DNA of 39,301 nt. It comes from Pontimonas sp964350865 (GTDB lineage: Bacteria; Actinomycetota; Actinomycetes; Actinomycetales; Microbacteriaceae). Below are positions 1 through 7,501 of the stretch, piece after piece. A model generated the notes under the pieces. The model was not told the DNA's origin. It did no database searches and worked only from the letters and a program-made list of their open reading frames with translations. How positions within the stretch are numbered: position 1 is the first letter of the stretch; each line of letters starts with the position of its first letter. A program made the translations under genes and the position numbers. The stretch lies in the NCBI GenBank assembly GCA_964350865.1, contig CAYGLJ010000010.1, positions 1 through 39,301 on the forward strand, given 5' to 3'.

Positions 1-96
1 CTCGAGAGCGTGAGTGCTCGCAACATACTCTCGACGGGCGGCAGGTTCGGGGAGTCCCCCTGGGAAGGTGTCATCGGTTGTAGTTTAGAGAACACC

Positions 97-771
97 ATGG
101 GACATATCTTCACTCTCACTCCTGATGCAGCCCGCCAAGACCTCATCACGTTTCTTGAGCGCGCTGCTCGGGTCAATAACGGAGCAGCTCGCCTTGTTGC
201 GGGGGGTGGACATCTCCAGGTCTATGTCGGCATTCTTTTTCCTCGGGGTCTCCTGGATCAGACCCCAACGGTCCTCGGGCTCAGAGTTTTTGCCATGGAA
301 GAGAGCGAGGAGTTTGATGTCGTTGTCCCCATTGACGCTCTGATCGCACGGGCGAAAGCCGCCCTCGAGCGTGATGAGAAGACTCTGGGCACGCCGGCTG
401 AGGTTGCCTCTCTTGCCTGGGCAGCCATCACCCCACCCCGTGAAGGCTGGCGCCGAAGGCTTGGTGTTGCAAGCCCTGTCCTCGCCACAGCCGCTGCCGA
501 AGGGATTGCTCGAGTAGCAGAAGCTGTGCCGGGCTCTATCGGCGAGTCCGTTCTTCAGAAAGTTCGTGCAGAGGTCTGGGGGTCGCCGATTGCTCACAAC
601 AAGAAAATCCCTGCGGGAGCAGCTTTCGCTGCTGATGCTCTTGGTTTCCTGGGCGATAAGAACCTCCAGGTCCACACTCTCGACAACTGGTTGCGACTCT
701 CCAGCAAGTCCGGCTATGTGATGGTCAAGTTCCCTGGAGGGCACGATTTTGGTTCGGACGACGAGGACTAG
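97..771 (+). CDS. Conserved hypothetical protein (224 aa)
   Basis: I recognise the general type, a soluble hypothetical protein seen in Microbacteriaceae, but not a function. The ATG at 97 is preferred over an in-frame GTG at 10. The product then begins MGHIFTLTPDAARQDL, the N-terminus I would expect, whereas the upstream 29 codons look like non-coding sequence. A TAGTTT at 81-86 could be a -10 element for a very short leader; no good ribosome binding site is visible. The protein has no membrane segment or signal peptide. An alpha/beta N-terminal half (to about residue 110) is followed by an Ala-rich helical part and an acidic tail (SDDED). Its stop codon interlocks with that of the convergent globin gene in CTAG (768-771). 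Reality as a gene is fairly sure from composition and length; function is unknown. Confidence 0.75.
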   Translation: MGHIFTLTPDAARQDLITFLERAARVNNGAARLVAGGGHLQVYVGILFPRGLLDQTPTVLGLRVFAMEESEEFDVVVPIDALIARAKAALERDEKTLGTPAEVASLAWAAITPPREGWRRRLGVASPVLATAAAEGIARVAEAVPGSIGESVLQKVRAEVWGSPIAHNKKIPAGAAFAADALGFLGDKNLQVHTLDNWLRLSSKSGYVMVKFPGGHDFGSDDED

Positions 772-1172
772 TCCTCGAAGGTGTTGACCATCGAGAGCGC
801 TGCGCGCTCGAAGTAATCCCACATCTCACCATCATCGAGCGGAGAGAGCTGGAGGCTGTCGAGGGCCCGCCTCATATGAGTGAGCCACCGCTCCCTCGCC
901 TCCGGATTCACTTTGAACGGAGAGTGACGCATCCGTAAGCGTGGATGACCGCGCTGTTCCGAATAGGTCTGTGGCCCACCAAAATATTGTTGGAGGAACG
1001 CCGAGAGCCTCCAGATTGCTCCCTCGAGATCTTCTGCGGGATACATCGGCAACAACACGTCATCCTCGCGGATGCCGTCATAGAAGGCTCGGACAAGCTG
1101 ATCAAAAGTGTCGGAGCCACCGATGCGCTCATAGAGCGTGGAGTGGGCGTCGACCATGGGGCTAGGCGTCAT
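768..1172 (-). CDS. glbO: Group II truncated haemoglobin (trHbO)
   Basis: A small haem protein of the truncated haemoglobin O family. It binds oxygen and, in relatives, may act in redox or peroxide chemistry near the membrane. The product (134 aa from ATG 1172) has the family hallmarks: LYERIGG near residue 13, QYFGGP at 61-66 (Tyr63 at CD1), GHPRLRMRHSPF with proximal His83, Trp96 at G8, and a SMVN end. An upstream in-frame start at 1238 would add a non-homologous tail overlapping the channel gene, so it is rejected. ATG 1172 overlaps the end of the mechanosensitive channel gene by 11 nt, so the two are translationally coupled. Mycobacterium tuberculosis also keeps glbO near pepN. Family assignment is secure; physiological role is inferred. 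Confidence 0.92.
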   Translation of the reverse strand: MTPSPMVDAHSTLYERIGGSDTFDQLVRAFYDGIREDDVLLPMYPAEDLEGAIWRLSAFLQQYFGGPQTYSEQRGHPRLRMRHSPFKVNPEARERWLTHMRRALDSLQLSPLDDGEMWDYFERAALSMVNTFED

Positions 1173-2130
1173 CCTGAGAGTCGTCACGAACGATGGGTGC
1201 TTCGGCGCTGCGACGCGAGGCACCTCTGGACCCTTCAAAGGTGTCCACCACCATACGATTCAATGCAGGAATGTCGACCTGACGTTTGTCGAGCGCATCC
1301 TTCAAAGCTCGGTATAGCGCTCGCTCTGCGGCCCACTGCTCACCAGCACGCACTTTCACCACCAGCCTGAGGGTGACCGCTTCAGCGCTCAGAGACTGGA
1401 CGCCCCAGACTTCGGGGTCCTCCATGATTTTGCGTCGCCATTCGGGACTCTGAGCGAATTCTTTGGCAGATTCCAGCAGAAGGTTTTGAATCTCGTCGAT
1501 GTTGGAGTTGTACGGAACGGGAAGATCCAGAATCACTCGGGACCAATCCTGGGTTTTGTTGCCCACGCGAAGAATTTCCCCGTTACGAACAAACCACAGT
1601 GTTCCCGAGACATCGCGGATTTCGGTAATGCGGATACCGACGCGCTCCACAACGCCTTCGGCCACACCCAGATCGACAACGTCTCCCACACCGAGTTGAT
1701 CCTCAAACACCATGAAGAGACCGTTCAGCACATCCTTGATGAGTGACTGAGCCCCAAATCCGAGCGCTGCGCCCAAGATTCCCGCGCTCGCGACGAGCGC
1801 CGTGACCGAGAAGCCCAGCTCGGTAAGGGCAAGGATTGCCACAACCGTGACGATGACCCAGGTAGAAGTGTTGTTGAGAACGGAGCCGAGAGTTCTGGTC
1901 CGCTGGACCGAACGCATGGCAGCGAGAGGGCTGGAGGTGAGTTCACGGGTGTCATCGACTTTGTGGGCACGCTTCACCCCACGCACGACCTGGTTCACAA
2001 TGCGCCGAATGACGACCCGCAGAATCAAGCTCGTGGCGATGCCCGCCAGGACAAGCCCGATAATGCGCACTGCGGGGCCGTATCCACCGAGAGCCTCGGT
2101 GACGGAGTCCCAGAAATCAGCTAGATCCAT
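1162..2130 (-). CDS. MscS-family mechanosensitive ion channel
   Basis: A small-conductance mechanosensitive channel that releases solutes on hypo-osmotic shock. The 322-residue product has membrane helices at about 20-40 and 85-110. A Gly/Ala-rich pore helix follows (about 113-137, ASAGILGAALGFGAQSL), then the beta domain with FEDQLGVGDVVDLG and the C-terminal alpha/beta vestibule. This is the short MscS architecture, with a charged tail ending DDSQDDA. It lies 22 nt downstream of pepN on the same strand and overlaps glbO, suggesting a pepN-mscS-glbO transcript. No operator is visible. The gating type and whether it is the main osmotic valve cannot be read from sequence. Confidence 0.92.
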   Translation of the reverse strand: MDLADFWDSVTEALGGYGPAVRIIGLVLAGIATSLILRVVIRRIVNQVVRGVKRAHKVDDTRELTSSPLAAMRSVQRTRTLGSVLNNTSTWVIVTVVAILALTELGFSVTALVASAGILGAALGFGAQSLIKDVLNGLFMVFEDQLGVGDVVDLGVAEGVVERVGIRITEIRDVSGTLWFVRNGEILRVGNKTQDWSRVILDLPVPYNSNIDEIQNLLLESAKEFAQSPEWRRKIMEDPEVWGVQSLSAEAVTLRLVVKVRAGEQWAAERALYRALKDALDKRQVDIPALNRMVVDTFEGSRGASRRSAEAPIVRDDSQDDA

Positions 2131-2152
2131 AGCCTCATGCTAGAGCGTGGGG

Positions 2153-4714
2153 CTATGAGCTGGCATGTTCGGCATCGAGGGCTTGGACTCGCAGTGCCCG
2201 CTCGACGCCGGCAAGATTCTCTTCCACGATTCTGCGCAGCGCGGGGATTCCCGGGTGTGAGTCCAGCCAGGCGCGGGACTTGTCGACGAGCCCCTGAGAG
2301 ACCAACGACCCGGGATAGAGGCCTTCGGCAAGGTATTCCGCAATCTTGTAGGTTCTCTCATTCCACATTGGCTCAATCATCGCGAAGTAGTCATCGACGA
2401 GAGGCTCCAGCGCGCTCTGGTCATTGACCAGGTCATAGCCCAGGGTGAGAGACCTGACAATGGCGTTAGGTGTCTCATCGGAAGACACCAACTGATCGAA
2501 CACGGCCTTCTTGTCCGCTGTAGTGGGGAGCAAGGATCGCGCCCGAGCAGCCGCTTGCTGGCCATTTGACGTGTTATCCGCAGCGAGTGCTTCGTCAATA
2601 TGGCTCGAGTCTGCGCGACCACACAAAGCGAGTCCGGCCAGGAGCTCCCAAGACAGGTCGGTGTCGATAGTGAGACCCTCCAGCGTGATTGTTCCATCCC
2701 GCAACGCCTGGAGGGTGTCTGCGTGCTCGGCGGTGGACGCCAGGTTTGCAAACGCCTTGACCAATTGGAACTGAGCGTCGCTTCCGCCAGTGGCGTTGAG
2801 CGCTAGACCCCATACTCTGGTCGCCACGTCCTCCAGCACTGCTTGGCGACGCGAGGACGCCACGTAGTTCCTCGCCACAAGCGAGAGCTGACCCAGCGCG
2901 GTTCGAATCGTGGTGCTTTCGGTTTCGTGAGCAATATTTCCCAGGACCAGCTCGAGGAAATCAGCGGGTGGTGTTTCAGCATCACGAGTCGAGTCCCACA
3001 GGCTTCCCCAGATGAGCGCTCGAGCAAGCGGGCTCGCGACCCGGGAGAGATCCCGCACTGCCGTGGCACGGGAGTGCTCATCCAGACGGATTTTGGCGTA
3101 GGCGAGATCGTCATCGTTGATCAGGATGAGCTCTGGTCGGGTCTGGCCTAGGGCCTCAGTGACCTGGGTCAGCTCACCGTCAATGTCGAGCTCAGTGCGC
3201 CAAATCCTCTGCAGGAGACCATCTTCACCCGGGTTATAGAAACCGACAGCGAGGCGATGGGGGCGGAGAGTGGGCCACTCGTCGGGAGCCGTTTGTCGAA
3301 TGTGGAACTCCGTGATGACTCCGGAATCATTCACCGACACTTCGGGGTAAAGGGTATTCACTCCAGCGGTCTCCAGCCACAGTTCGCTCCAGGATCTGAG
3401 GGCGCGACCACTGGTGTCCTCGAGTTCCTCAAGGAGGTCTGCGAGCGTCGCGTTACTCCACTGGTGTTTGACGAAGTAGTTGTGGACGCCCTTGAAGAAG
3501 GCTTCTTCTCCCACCCAGGCCACCAGTTGTTTGAGAACGGAGCCACCTTTGGCGTAGGTGATGCCATCGAAATTGACCTGGACATCCTCAATGTCGCGAA
3601 TATTTGCGACGATCGGGTGGGTGGAGGGCAACTGGTCTTGACGGTAGGCCCAAGACTTTTCCATCGCTTGGAATGTGGTCCACGCTTCCGTCCACTCGGT
3701 CGCTTCCGCAGTGGCAATGGTCGATGCCCACTCCGCGAAGGATTCGTTGAGCCACAGGTCATTCCACCAGCGCATCGTGACAAGGTCCCCAAACCACATG
3801 TGGGCAAGCTCATGCAAAATTGTGACGACTCGACGCTCCCGGACTGCATCGGAGACCTGCGACCGGAAAACATAGCTTTCAGTGAAGGTGACAGCGCCGG
3901 CATTCTCCATTGCCCCAGCGTTGAACTCGGGAACAAAAAGTTGGTCGTACTTCTCAAACGGGTAGGGAACACCGAATTTTGACTCGAAGTATTCAAACCC
4001 TTTGCGGGTGATGTCGATGATGTAGTCGGGGTCGAGATATTGCGACAAGGATTTCCGGGAGAACACACCCAGGGGAATTGTCCTCCCGCTAGAGCTCACC
4101 AACTCATCGCGAACAACTTCGTAGGGTCCAGCGATCAGCGCCGTGATGTAGGAAGAAATTCGGGGCGTTGCGCCAAAGGACCAGGTTGACCCGTTCTCGG
4201 AGGGTGTTGCCTCGGGTGTCGGCTGGTTGCTCACCACCTCCCAATGGGAGGGTGCATGGATGGTGAAGCGGAACGTCCCCTTGAGGTCGGGTTGCTCGAA
4301 CACCGGGAATACTCGCCTCGAGTCCGGAACCTCAAATTGTGTGTAGAGGTAGATCTCGTCATCGACAGGGTCAACGAACCGGTGTAAACCTTCTCCCGAG
4401 TTTGTATAGGAAAAGTCCGCCTCTATCTCAAGAGTGTTGTCTGCAGCCAGGGTCGGAAGAGCGATGCGTGAATCTGCAAACACCTCCGCGGGGTCGAGAT
4501 CCTTCCCGTTGAGCGTGATGCGGTGAACCGTGTGGGCGATCGCATCGATGAAGCTTGACTCCCCGGGCTCTCCAAGGAACGTGATGGTGGCTCGGGTGCG
4601 AAAAGTGGGGGACGAGGCAACGTCTCGCAGGTCAATCTCAATGTCGTAGCCCTTGACGGTGACGATGCGCGAGCGCGTGAGGGCTTCTACTTTGGTGAGA
4701 TTTTCGCCGGGCAC
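2153..4714 (-). CDS. pepN: Aminopeptidase N (M1 family zinc metallopeptidase)
   Basis: Removes N-terminal amino acids from peptides in the cytosol, finishing the protein turnover begun by proteases such as ClpP. The 853-residue product matches the usual actinobacterial PepN length. It shows the exopeptidase motif GAMEN at 267-271, the zinc site HELAH at 301-305, and the third ligand Glu324 in NESFAEW, giving the expected HExxH-18-E spacing. The start is a GTG at 4714 with a well-placed AGGAG six bases upstream. The C-terminal third is the helical repeat domain. It is followed closely by the MscS gene. A stem-loop lies in its leader (4735-4767). Identification is secure. Confidence 0.97.
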   Translation of the reverse strand: MPGENLTKVEALTRSRIVTVKGYDIEIDLRDVASSPTFRTRATITFLGEPGESSFIDAIAHTVHRITLNGKDLDPAEVFADSRIALPTLAADNTLEIEADFSYTNSGEGLHRFVDPVDDEIYLYTQFEVPDSRRVFPVFEQPDLKGTFRFTIHAPSHWEVVSNQPTPEATPSENGSTWSFGATPRISSYITALIAGPYEVVRDELVSSSGRTIPLGVFSRKSLSQYLDPDYIIDITRKGFEYFESKFGVPYPFEKYDQLFVPEFNAGAMENAGAVTFTESYVFRSQVSDAVRERRVVTILHELAHMWFGDLVTMRWWNDLWLNESFAEWASTIATAEATEWTEAWTTFQAMEKSWAYRQDQLPSTHPIVANIRDIEDVQVNFDGITYAKGGSVLKQLVAWVGEEAFFKGVHNYFVKHQWSNATLADLLEELEDTSGRALRSWSELWLETAGVNTLYPEVSVNDSGVITEFHIRQTAPDEWPTLRPHRLAVGFYNPGEDGLLQRIWRTELDIDGELTQVTEALGQTRPELILINDDDLAYAKIRLDEHSRATAVRDLSRVASPLARALIWGSLWDSTRDAETPPADFLELVLGNIAHETESTTIRTALGQLSLVARNYVASSRRQAVLEDVATRVWGLALNATGGSDAQFQLVKAFANLASTAEHADTLQALRDGTITLEGLTIDTDLSWELLAGLALCGRADSSHIDEALAADNTSNGQQAAARARSLLPTTADKKAVFDQLVSSDETPNAIVRSLTLGYDLVNDQSALEPLVDDYFAMIEPMWNERTYKIAEYLAEGLYPGSLVSQGLVDKSRAWLDSHPGIPALRRIVEENLAGVERALRVQALDAEHASS

Positions 4715-4734
4715 ACCGTCTCCTAAACGCTTCG

Positions 4735-4767
4735 TTGAGGCGGAGAATCGCTCCGCCGCCCACTCAA
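4735..4767 (-). other. Stem-loop between DivIVA-like gene and pepN
   Basis: A perfect 7-bp stem, GGCGGAG/CTCCGCC with loop AATCG (4739-4757), is flanked by TTGAG (4735-4739) and CTCAA (4763-4767), which could extend it past an internal loop. On the minus strand it lies about 50 nt after the DivIVA-like stop and about 20 nt before pepN. No U-tract follows, so a classical intrinsic terminator is unlikely. A processing site or leader structure is equally possible. Confidence 0.4.
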
Positions 4768-4817
4768 GGGCACCAAGAAACTAGCCTACGACGTCGGTGC
4801 GAAGAGTGAGAACGAGG

Positions 4818-5957
4818 CTACTTCTGGTCCGACTCGATGTCGATGGTGACGGGCACAGCTTCGGGCATGGGCTGCTCTGCACCCGGCCCACCGGTCAAGA
4901 ACTTTGAATCAGAAGCCAGTTTTGGTGGCTGAATGTTGGTGATTTCCATATCGACCTCAGTGGCTGCCTGGCGCATGCGTTGGAGGTAGTCATTGAGGTA
5001 GGACTGCTGACGACGAATGTCCGAGAGCTGGCTTTCGGTATCCGAGAGCATGGTGTTGACCAGTTCTTCAGTGTCGCGAGCAATCGCGCGGGAGCGCTGA
5101 ACCGTCTCTGAGATCAAGCGCTCCGCATAACCGCGGGCTTCTTTGGTGAGTTCGTCGGCGCGACGCTGTGCAGTCTCCAAAACCTGGTCGGCCTCTTGGC
5201 CCAAATCCTGAGCTCGCTTGGCTGCAGTCTGGACGTGCTCATCGGCCTGCTGGTAAGCCTTCTGGGCGTAGTTGTCAGCTTCCTCGTGAATAGCGGCGCG
5301 GGCACGCTCTGCCTCATCGATTTGCTGACGAATGCTGGCATCGGTGGCCACCGCACGCTCCTGAGCAGCATGCAAAAGCTCGGAAGCTTCACGTTTAACC
5401 TGCTCAACCTGGCGAGAGGCTTCCGCTTTGATTTCGGAGACCTGTTTTTCGGCCTGGCTGACCATCGTCGCGGCAGCGCGTTCTGCGCGGGTGCGCGTGT
5501 TGGTGGCCTTGGCGATTTCGTCAGCAGCCTGCTGGCGCAGCTGTGCGGCCTCGCGCTCGCTGTCTAAGCGTAGGTCTTCAGCTGCGCGCTGGGCGTCGGA
5601 GAGAATCTTGCGTGACTCTTTGGCGGCGGTCTCACGAACGCGGGTAGCTTCGCTCCTGGCATTTCCCAGAACTTCGGTCGCTTCTGCAGCGGCTTCTTCT
5701 GTGATCTTGCGGGATTGCTCTTCGGCCAGGCGAAGGGTCTCCTCGAAAGCAGAACCCAGTTCGGCAAAACTTGGTTTCGCACGTGAGGCACGTTCGTTGG
5801 CGTCTTGGATGTCGCGCGTGAGGCGTTGAATTGTGCGAGCGTTCTCGGCGCGCTCGTTTTCCAGGCGTTCCAAACGTTCCGAGAGCTCGCGAACAAAACG
5901 TTCGACGTCATCGGTGTCGTAACCGCGGACAGCACGACGGAAATCAGGAATGCTCAC
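4818..5957 (-). CDS. DivIVA-like / Scy-FilP-like coiled-coil protein
   Basis: A 379-residue protein built almost entirely of coiled coil. The first 35 residues resemble the DivIVA membrane/curvature-binding end (IPDFRRAVRGYDTDDVERFV). A short break (RAKPSFAEL) separates this from a long Ala/Glu/Arg-rich heptad region to about residue 330. A Pro-rich, acidic, probably disordered tail follows. The GTG at 5957 is chosen because AAGGAG lies seven bases upstream and the homologous N-terminus begins there; a longer reading to 6047 has no ribosome binding site. Relatives act as polar or cytoskeletal scaffolds for growth in actinobacteria. It is not the main DivIVA/Wag31, which normally lies in the ftsZ cluster. 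A TATCCT (minus strand, 5986-5991) could be its -10. Role is inferred from architecture only. Confidence 0.85.
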   Translation of the reverse strand: MSIPDFRRAVRGYDTDDVERFVRELSERLERLENERAENARTIQRLTRDIQDANERASRAKPSFAELGSAFEETLRLAEEQSRKITEEAAAEATEVLGNARSEATRVRETAAKESRKILSDAQRAAEDLRLDSEREAAQLRQQAADEIAKATNTRTRAERAAATMVSQAEKQVSEIKAEASRQVEQVKREASELLHAAQERAVATDASIRQQIDEAERARAAIHEEADNYAQKAYQQADEHVQTAAKRAQDLGQEADQVLETAQRRADELTKEARGYAERLISETVQRSRAIARDTEELVNTMLSDTESQLSDIRRQQSYLNDYLQRMRQAATEVDMEITNIQPPKLASDSKFLTGGPGAEQPMPEAVPVTIDIESDQK

Positions 5958-6057
5958 AACAAGGCTCCTTGCCACAGACCTCCCCAGGATAGGGGAAAAC
6001 CCCAGGTTGCGCATCGCCGAAACTAAATCGCTATCGATTTGTGACACGCGCCTCCTT

Positions 6058-6065
6058 TATAGACT
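6058..6065 (+). promoter_or_regulatory. Likely -10 element for leaderless rpiB
   Basis: TATAGACT lies directly before rpiB. Either TATAGA (6058-6063) or TAGACT (6060-6065) can serve as the -10 hexamer. Only 6 to 8 bases separate it from the ATG at 6072, so the transcript should begin at or within two bases of the start codon. There is no ribosome binding site. A -35 element is not convincing. Confidence 0.55.
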
Positions 6066-6071
6066 GAAGCA

Positions 6072-6560
6072 ATGCGCATCCATATCGCCACCGATCACGC
6101 GGGTTTGGAATTCAGTAAGGACCTGGCGGAACACCTTGAGCTCAGCGGACATGAGGTTATTGACCACGGTCCCGATTCCTATGACCCGTTGGATGATTAC
6201 CCCAGCTTCTGTATTCGAGCGGCAAAAGCTGTGGTCGCTGACCTCGAAGCGGGGGTAGACGCGCTCGGTGTTGTTTTTGGCGGCTCGGGAAACGGCGAAC
6301 AGATGGCCGCGAATAAAGTTGCCGGAGCGCGCGCTGCCTTGGTCTGGAATGTAGACACCGCCGTGCTTGCTCGAGAACACAACAATGCCAATGTTTGCGC
6401 GATTGGCGCGAGGCAACACAGTATCGATGAGGCCTTGCTCTTTATTGACACCTTCATCAGAACCCCTTTTCCCGGTGATGAGCGCCATGTGCGGCGCATC
6501 AACCAAATGGCGGAGTTTGAGGCCACAGGGGCAATTGCCGGTTTCGCTCTCGAGAACTAG
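6072..6560 (+). CDS. rpiB: Ribose-5-phosphate isomerase B
   Basis: Interconverts ribose 5-phosphate and ribulose 5-phosphate in the pentose phosphate pathway. The 162-residue product has the RpiB/LacA fold signature: IATDHAG at residues 4-10, FGGSGNGEQMAANK in the middle, and HNNANVCAIGAR. The glutamate in GNGEQ is the actinobacterial-type catalytic residue, as opposed to the cysteine type of E. coli. It is first of a three-gene plus-strand operon, with only 8 nt to the DNA glycosylase gene. M. tuberculosis also has rpiB next to a Nei glycosylase. Probably leaderless, judging from the -10 placement. Confidence 0.96.
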   Translation: MRIHIATDHAGLEFSKDLAEHLELSGHEVIDHGPDSYDPLDDYPSFCIRAAKAVVADLEAGVDALGVVFGGSGNGEQMAANKVAGARAALVWNVDTAVLAREHNNANVCAIGARQHSIDEALLFIDTFIRTPFPGDERHVRRINQMAEFEATGAIAGFALEN

Positions 6561-6568
6561 GGCCGCCA

Positions 6569-7501
6569 GTGCCCGAGGGTCATACCGTTCATCGCATCGC
6601 TGCGCTGTTTCGAGAGGTTTTCCTCCAGCAGAGCATCCTCGCGTCCTCGCCACAAGGTCGGTTTAGAGACGGTGCCGCGCTGATATCAGGCTCCGTCCTC
6701 GAGCGCGCAGAAGCCAGAGGTAAGCAACTCTTTCTCCATTTCGAGAGAGAGCGCATCGTCCGCGTTCATCTCGGAATATATGGGGCCTGGGATGTCATGA
6801 CACTCCAGGGTGACAGCGTGCGAGCGGGCTCTGCCCAAACGCTGTCTCTGGGTGCCCCACGGGCATCACGGCGACGTCTGGGAGAGCGTGAAGAGTCTTT
6901 CGATGCGGATGAACCGTTTCCTCCGGCTCCTCGGGGTGCGGTGCGCTTGCGCCTCGAAACCTCTGAGGTTGTGGCGGATCTTCGGGGGCCGACGGCCTGC
7001 GAGGTTCATACTCCGGAGGAAGCAGCTGCCGTTCTCGCCCGGCTCGGTCCAGATCCCCTTCTCGACAAGGGAATTCGTGGACAGCGCGAGTTTGTGAAAC
7101 GGGTGTCTTCGACGTCACGCCCGATTGGCGTGGTGTTGATGGATCAAGCTGTGGTCAGCGGGATCGGCAATGTTTATCGTGCAGAAATCCTCTTTCGACA
7201 TGGCCTCGATCCTTTCCTGCCAGCATCCAAGCTGCCCGAGGAAGTGCTGGTGGAGCTCTGGAAGGACTGGTCTGGGCTGTTGGCAGATGGCGTCAAGACT
7301 GGAGTCATGATGACTCGACATGACCTGGATGCCGCCGGTCGAAAGAGAGCATTGCGGGTGGCGAAGGATCGCTACTTTGTGTACAAGCGCGAAGGACTTT
7401 CCTGTCGAGTCTGTGGGACGCACGTCCAGATGGCGCTCATGGCGACTCGTAAGCTGTATTTCTGTCCGCGGTGCCAACTTTCTGGAAAGGCCACTTCGTG
7501 A
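6569..7501 (+). CDS. nei: Fpg/Nei-family DNA glycosylase (endonuclease VIII type)
   Basis: Base-excision repair enzyme that removes oxidised bases and nicks the abasic site. The product (310 aa, GTG start) begins M-PEGH with the catalytic Pro2-Glu3. It carries the conserved Lys in ARGKQLFLHF, the helix-two-turn-helix segment GIGNVYRAEILF, and a C-terminal zinc finger C-x2-C-x16-C-x2-C (CRVC...CPRC). It is longer than Nei1 of mycobacteria (about 268 aa) because of an Arg/Ser/Pro-rich insertion around residues 78-119. The gene ends in a 4-nt overlap (GTGA, 7498-7501) with the amidohydrolase. Substrate preference (Nei versus Fpg) is taken from synteny with rpiB and is less sure than the family. 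Confidence 0.93.
   Translation: MPEGHTVHRIAALFREVFLQQSILASSPQGRFRDGAALISGSVLERAEARGKQLFLHFERERIVRVHLGIYGAWDVMTLQGDSVRAGSAQTLSLGAPRASRRRLGEREESFDADEPFPPAPRGAVRLRLETSEVVADLRGPTACEVHTPEEAAAVLARLGPDPLLDKGIRGQREFVKRVSSTSRPIGVVLMDQAVVSGIGNVYRAEILFRHGLDPFLPASKLPEEVLVELWKDWSGLLADGVKTGVMMTRHDLDAAGRKRALRVAKDRYFVYKREGLSCRVCGTHVQMALMATRKLYFCPRCQLSGKATS

Noticed and set aside
85..822. Long minus-strand reading frame (245 codons) opposite the first gene
   Set aside because: Composition is that of an antisense shadow (low-complexity Ser/Arg mix, no recognisable motif), and it runs across the glbO end; the plus-strand gene and glbO explain the region.
3257..3982. 241-codon plus-strand reading frame inside pepN
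   Set aside because: It lies over the pepN zinc site; no motif or ribosome binding site.
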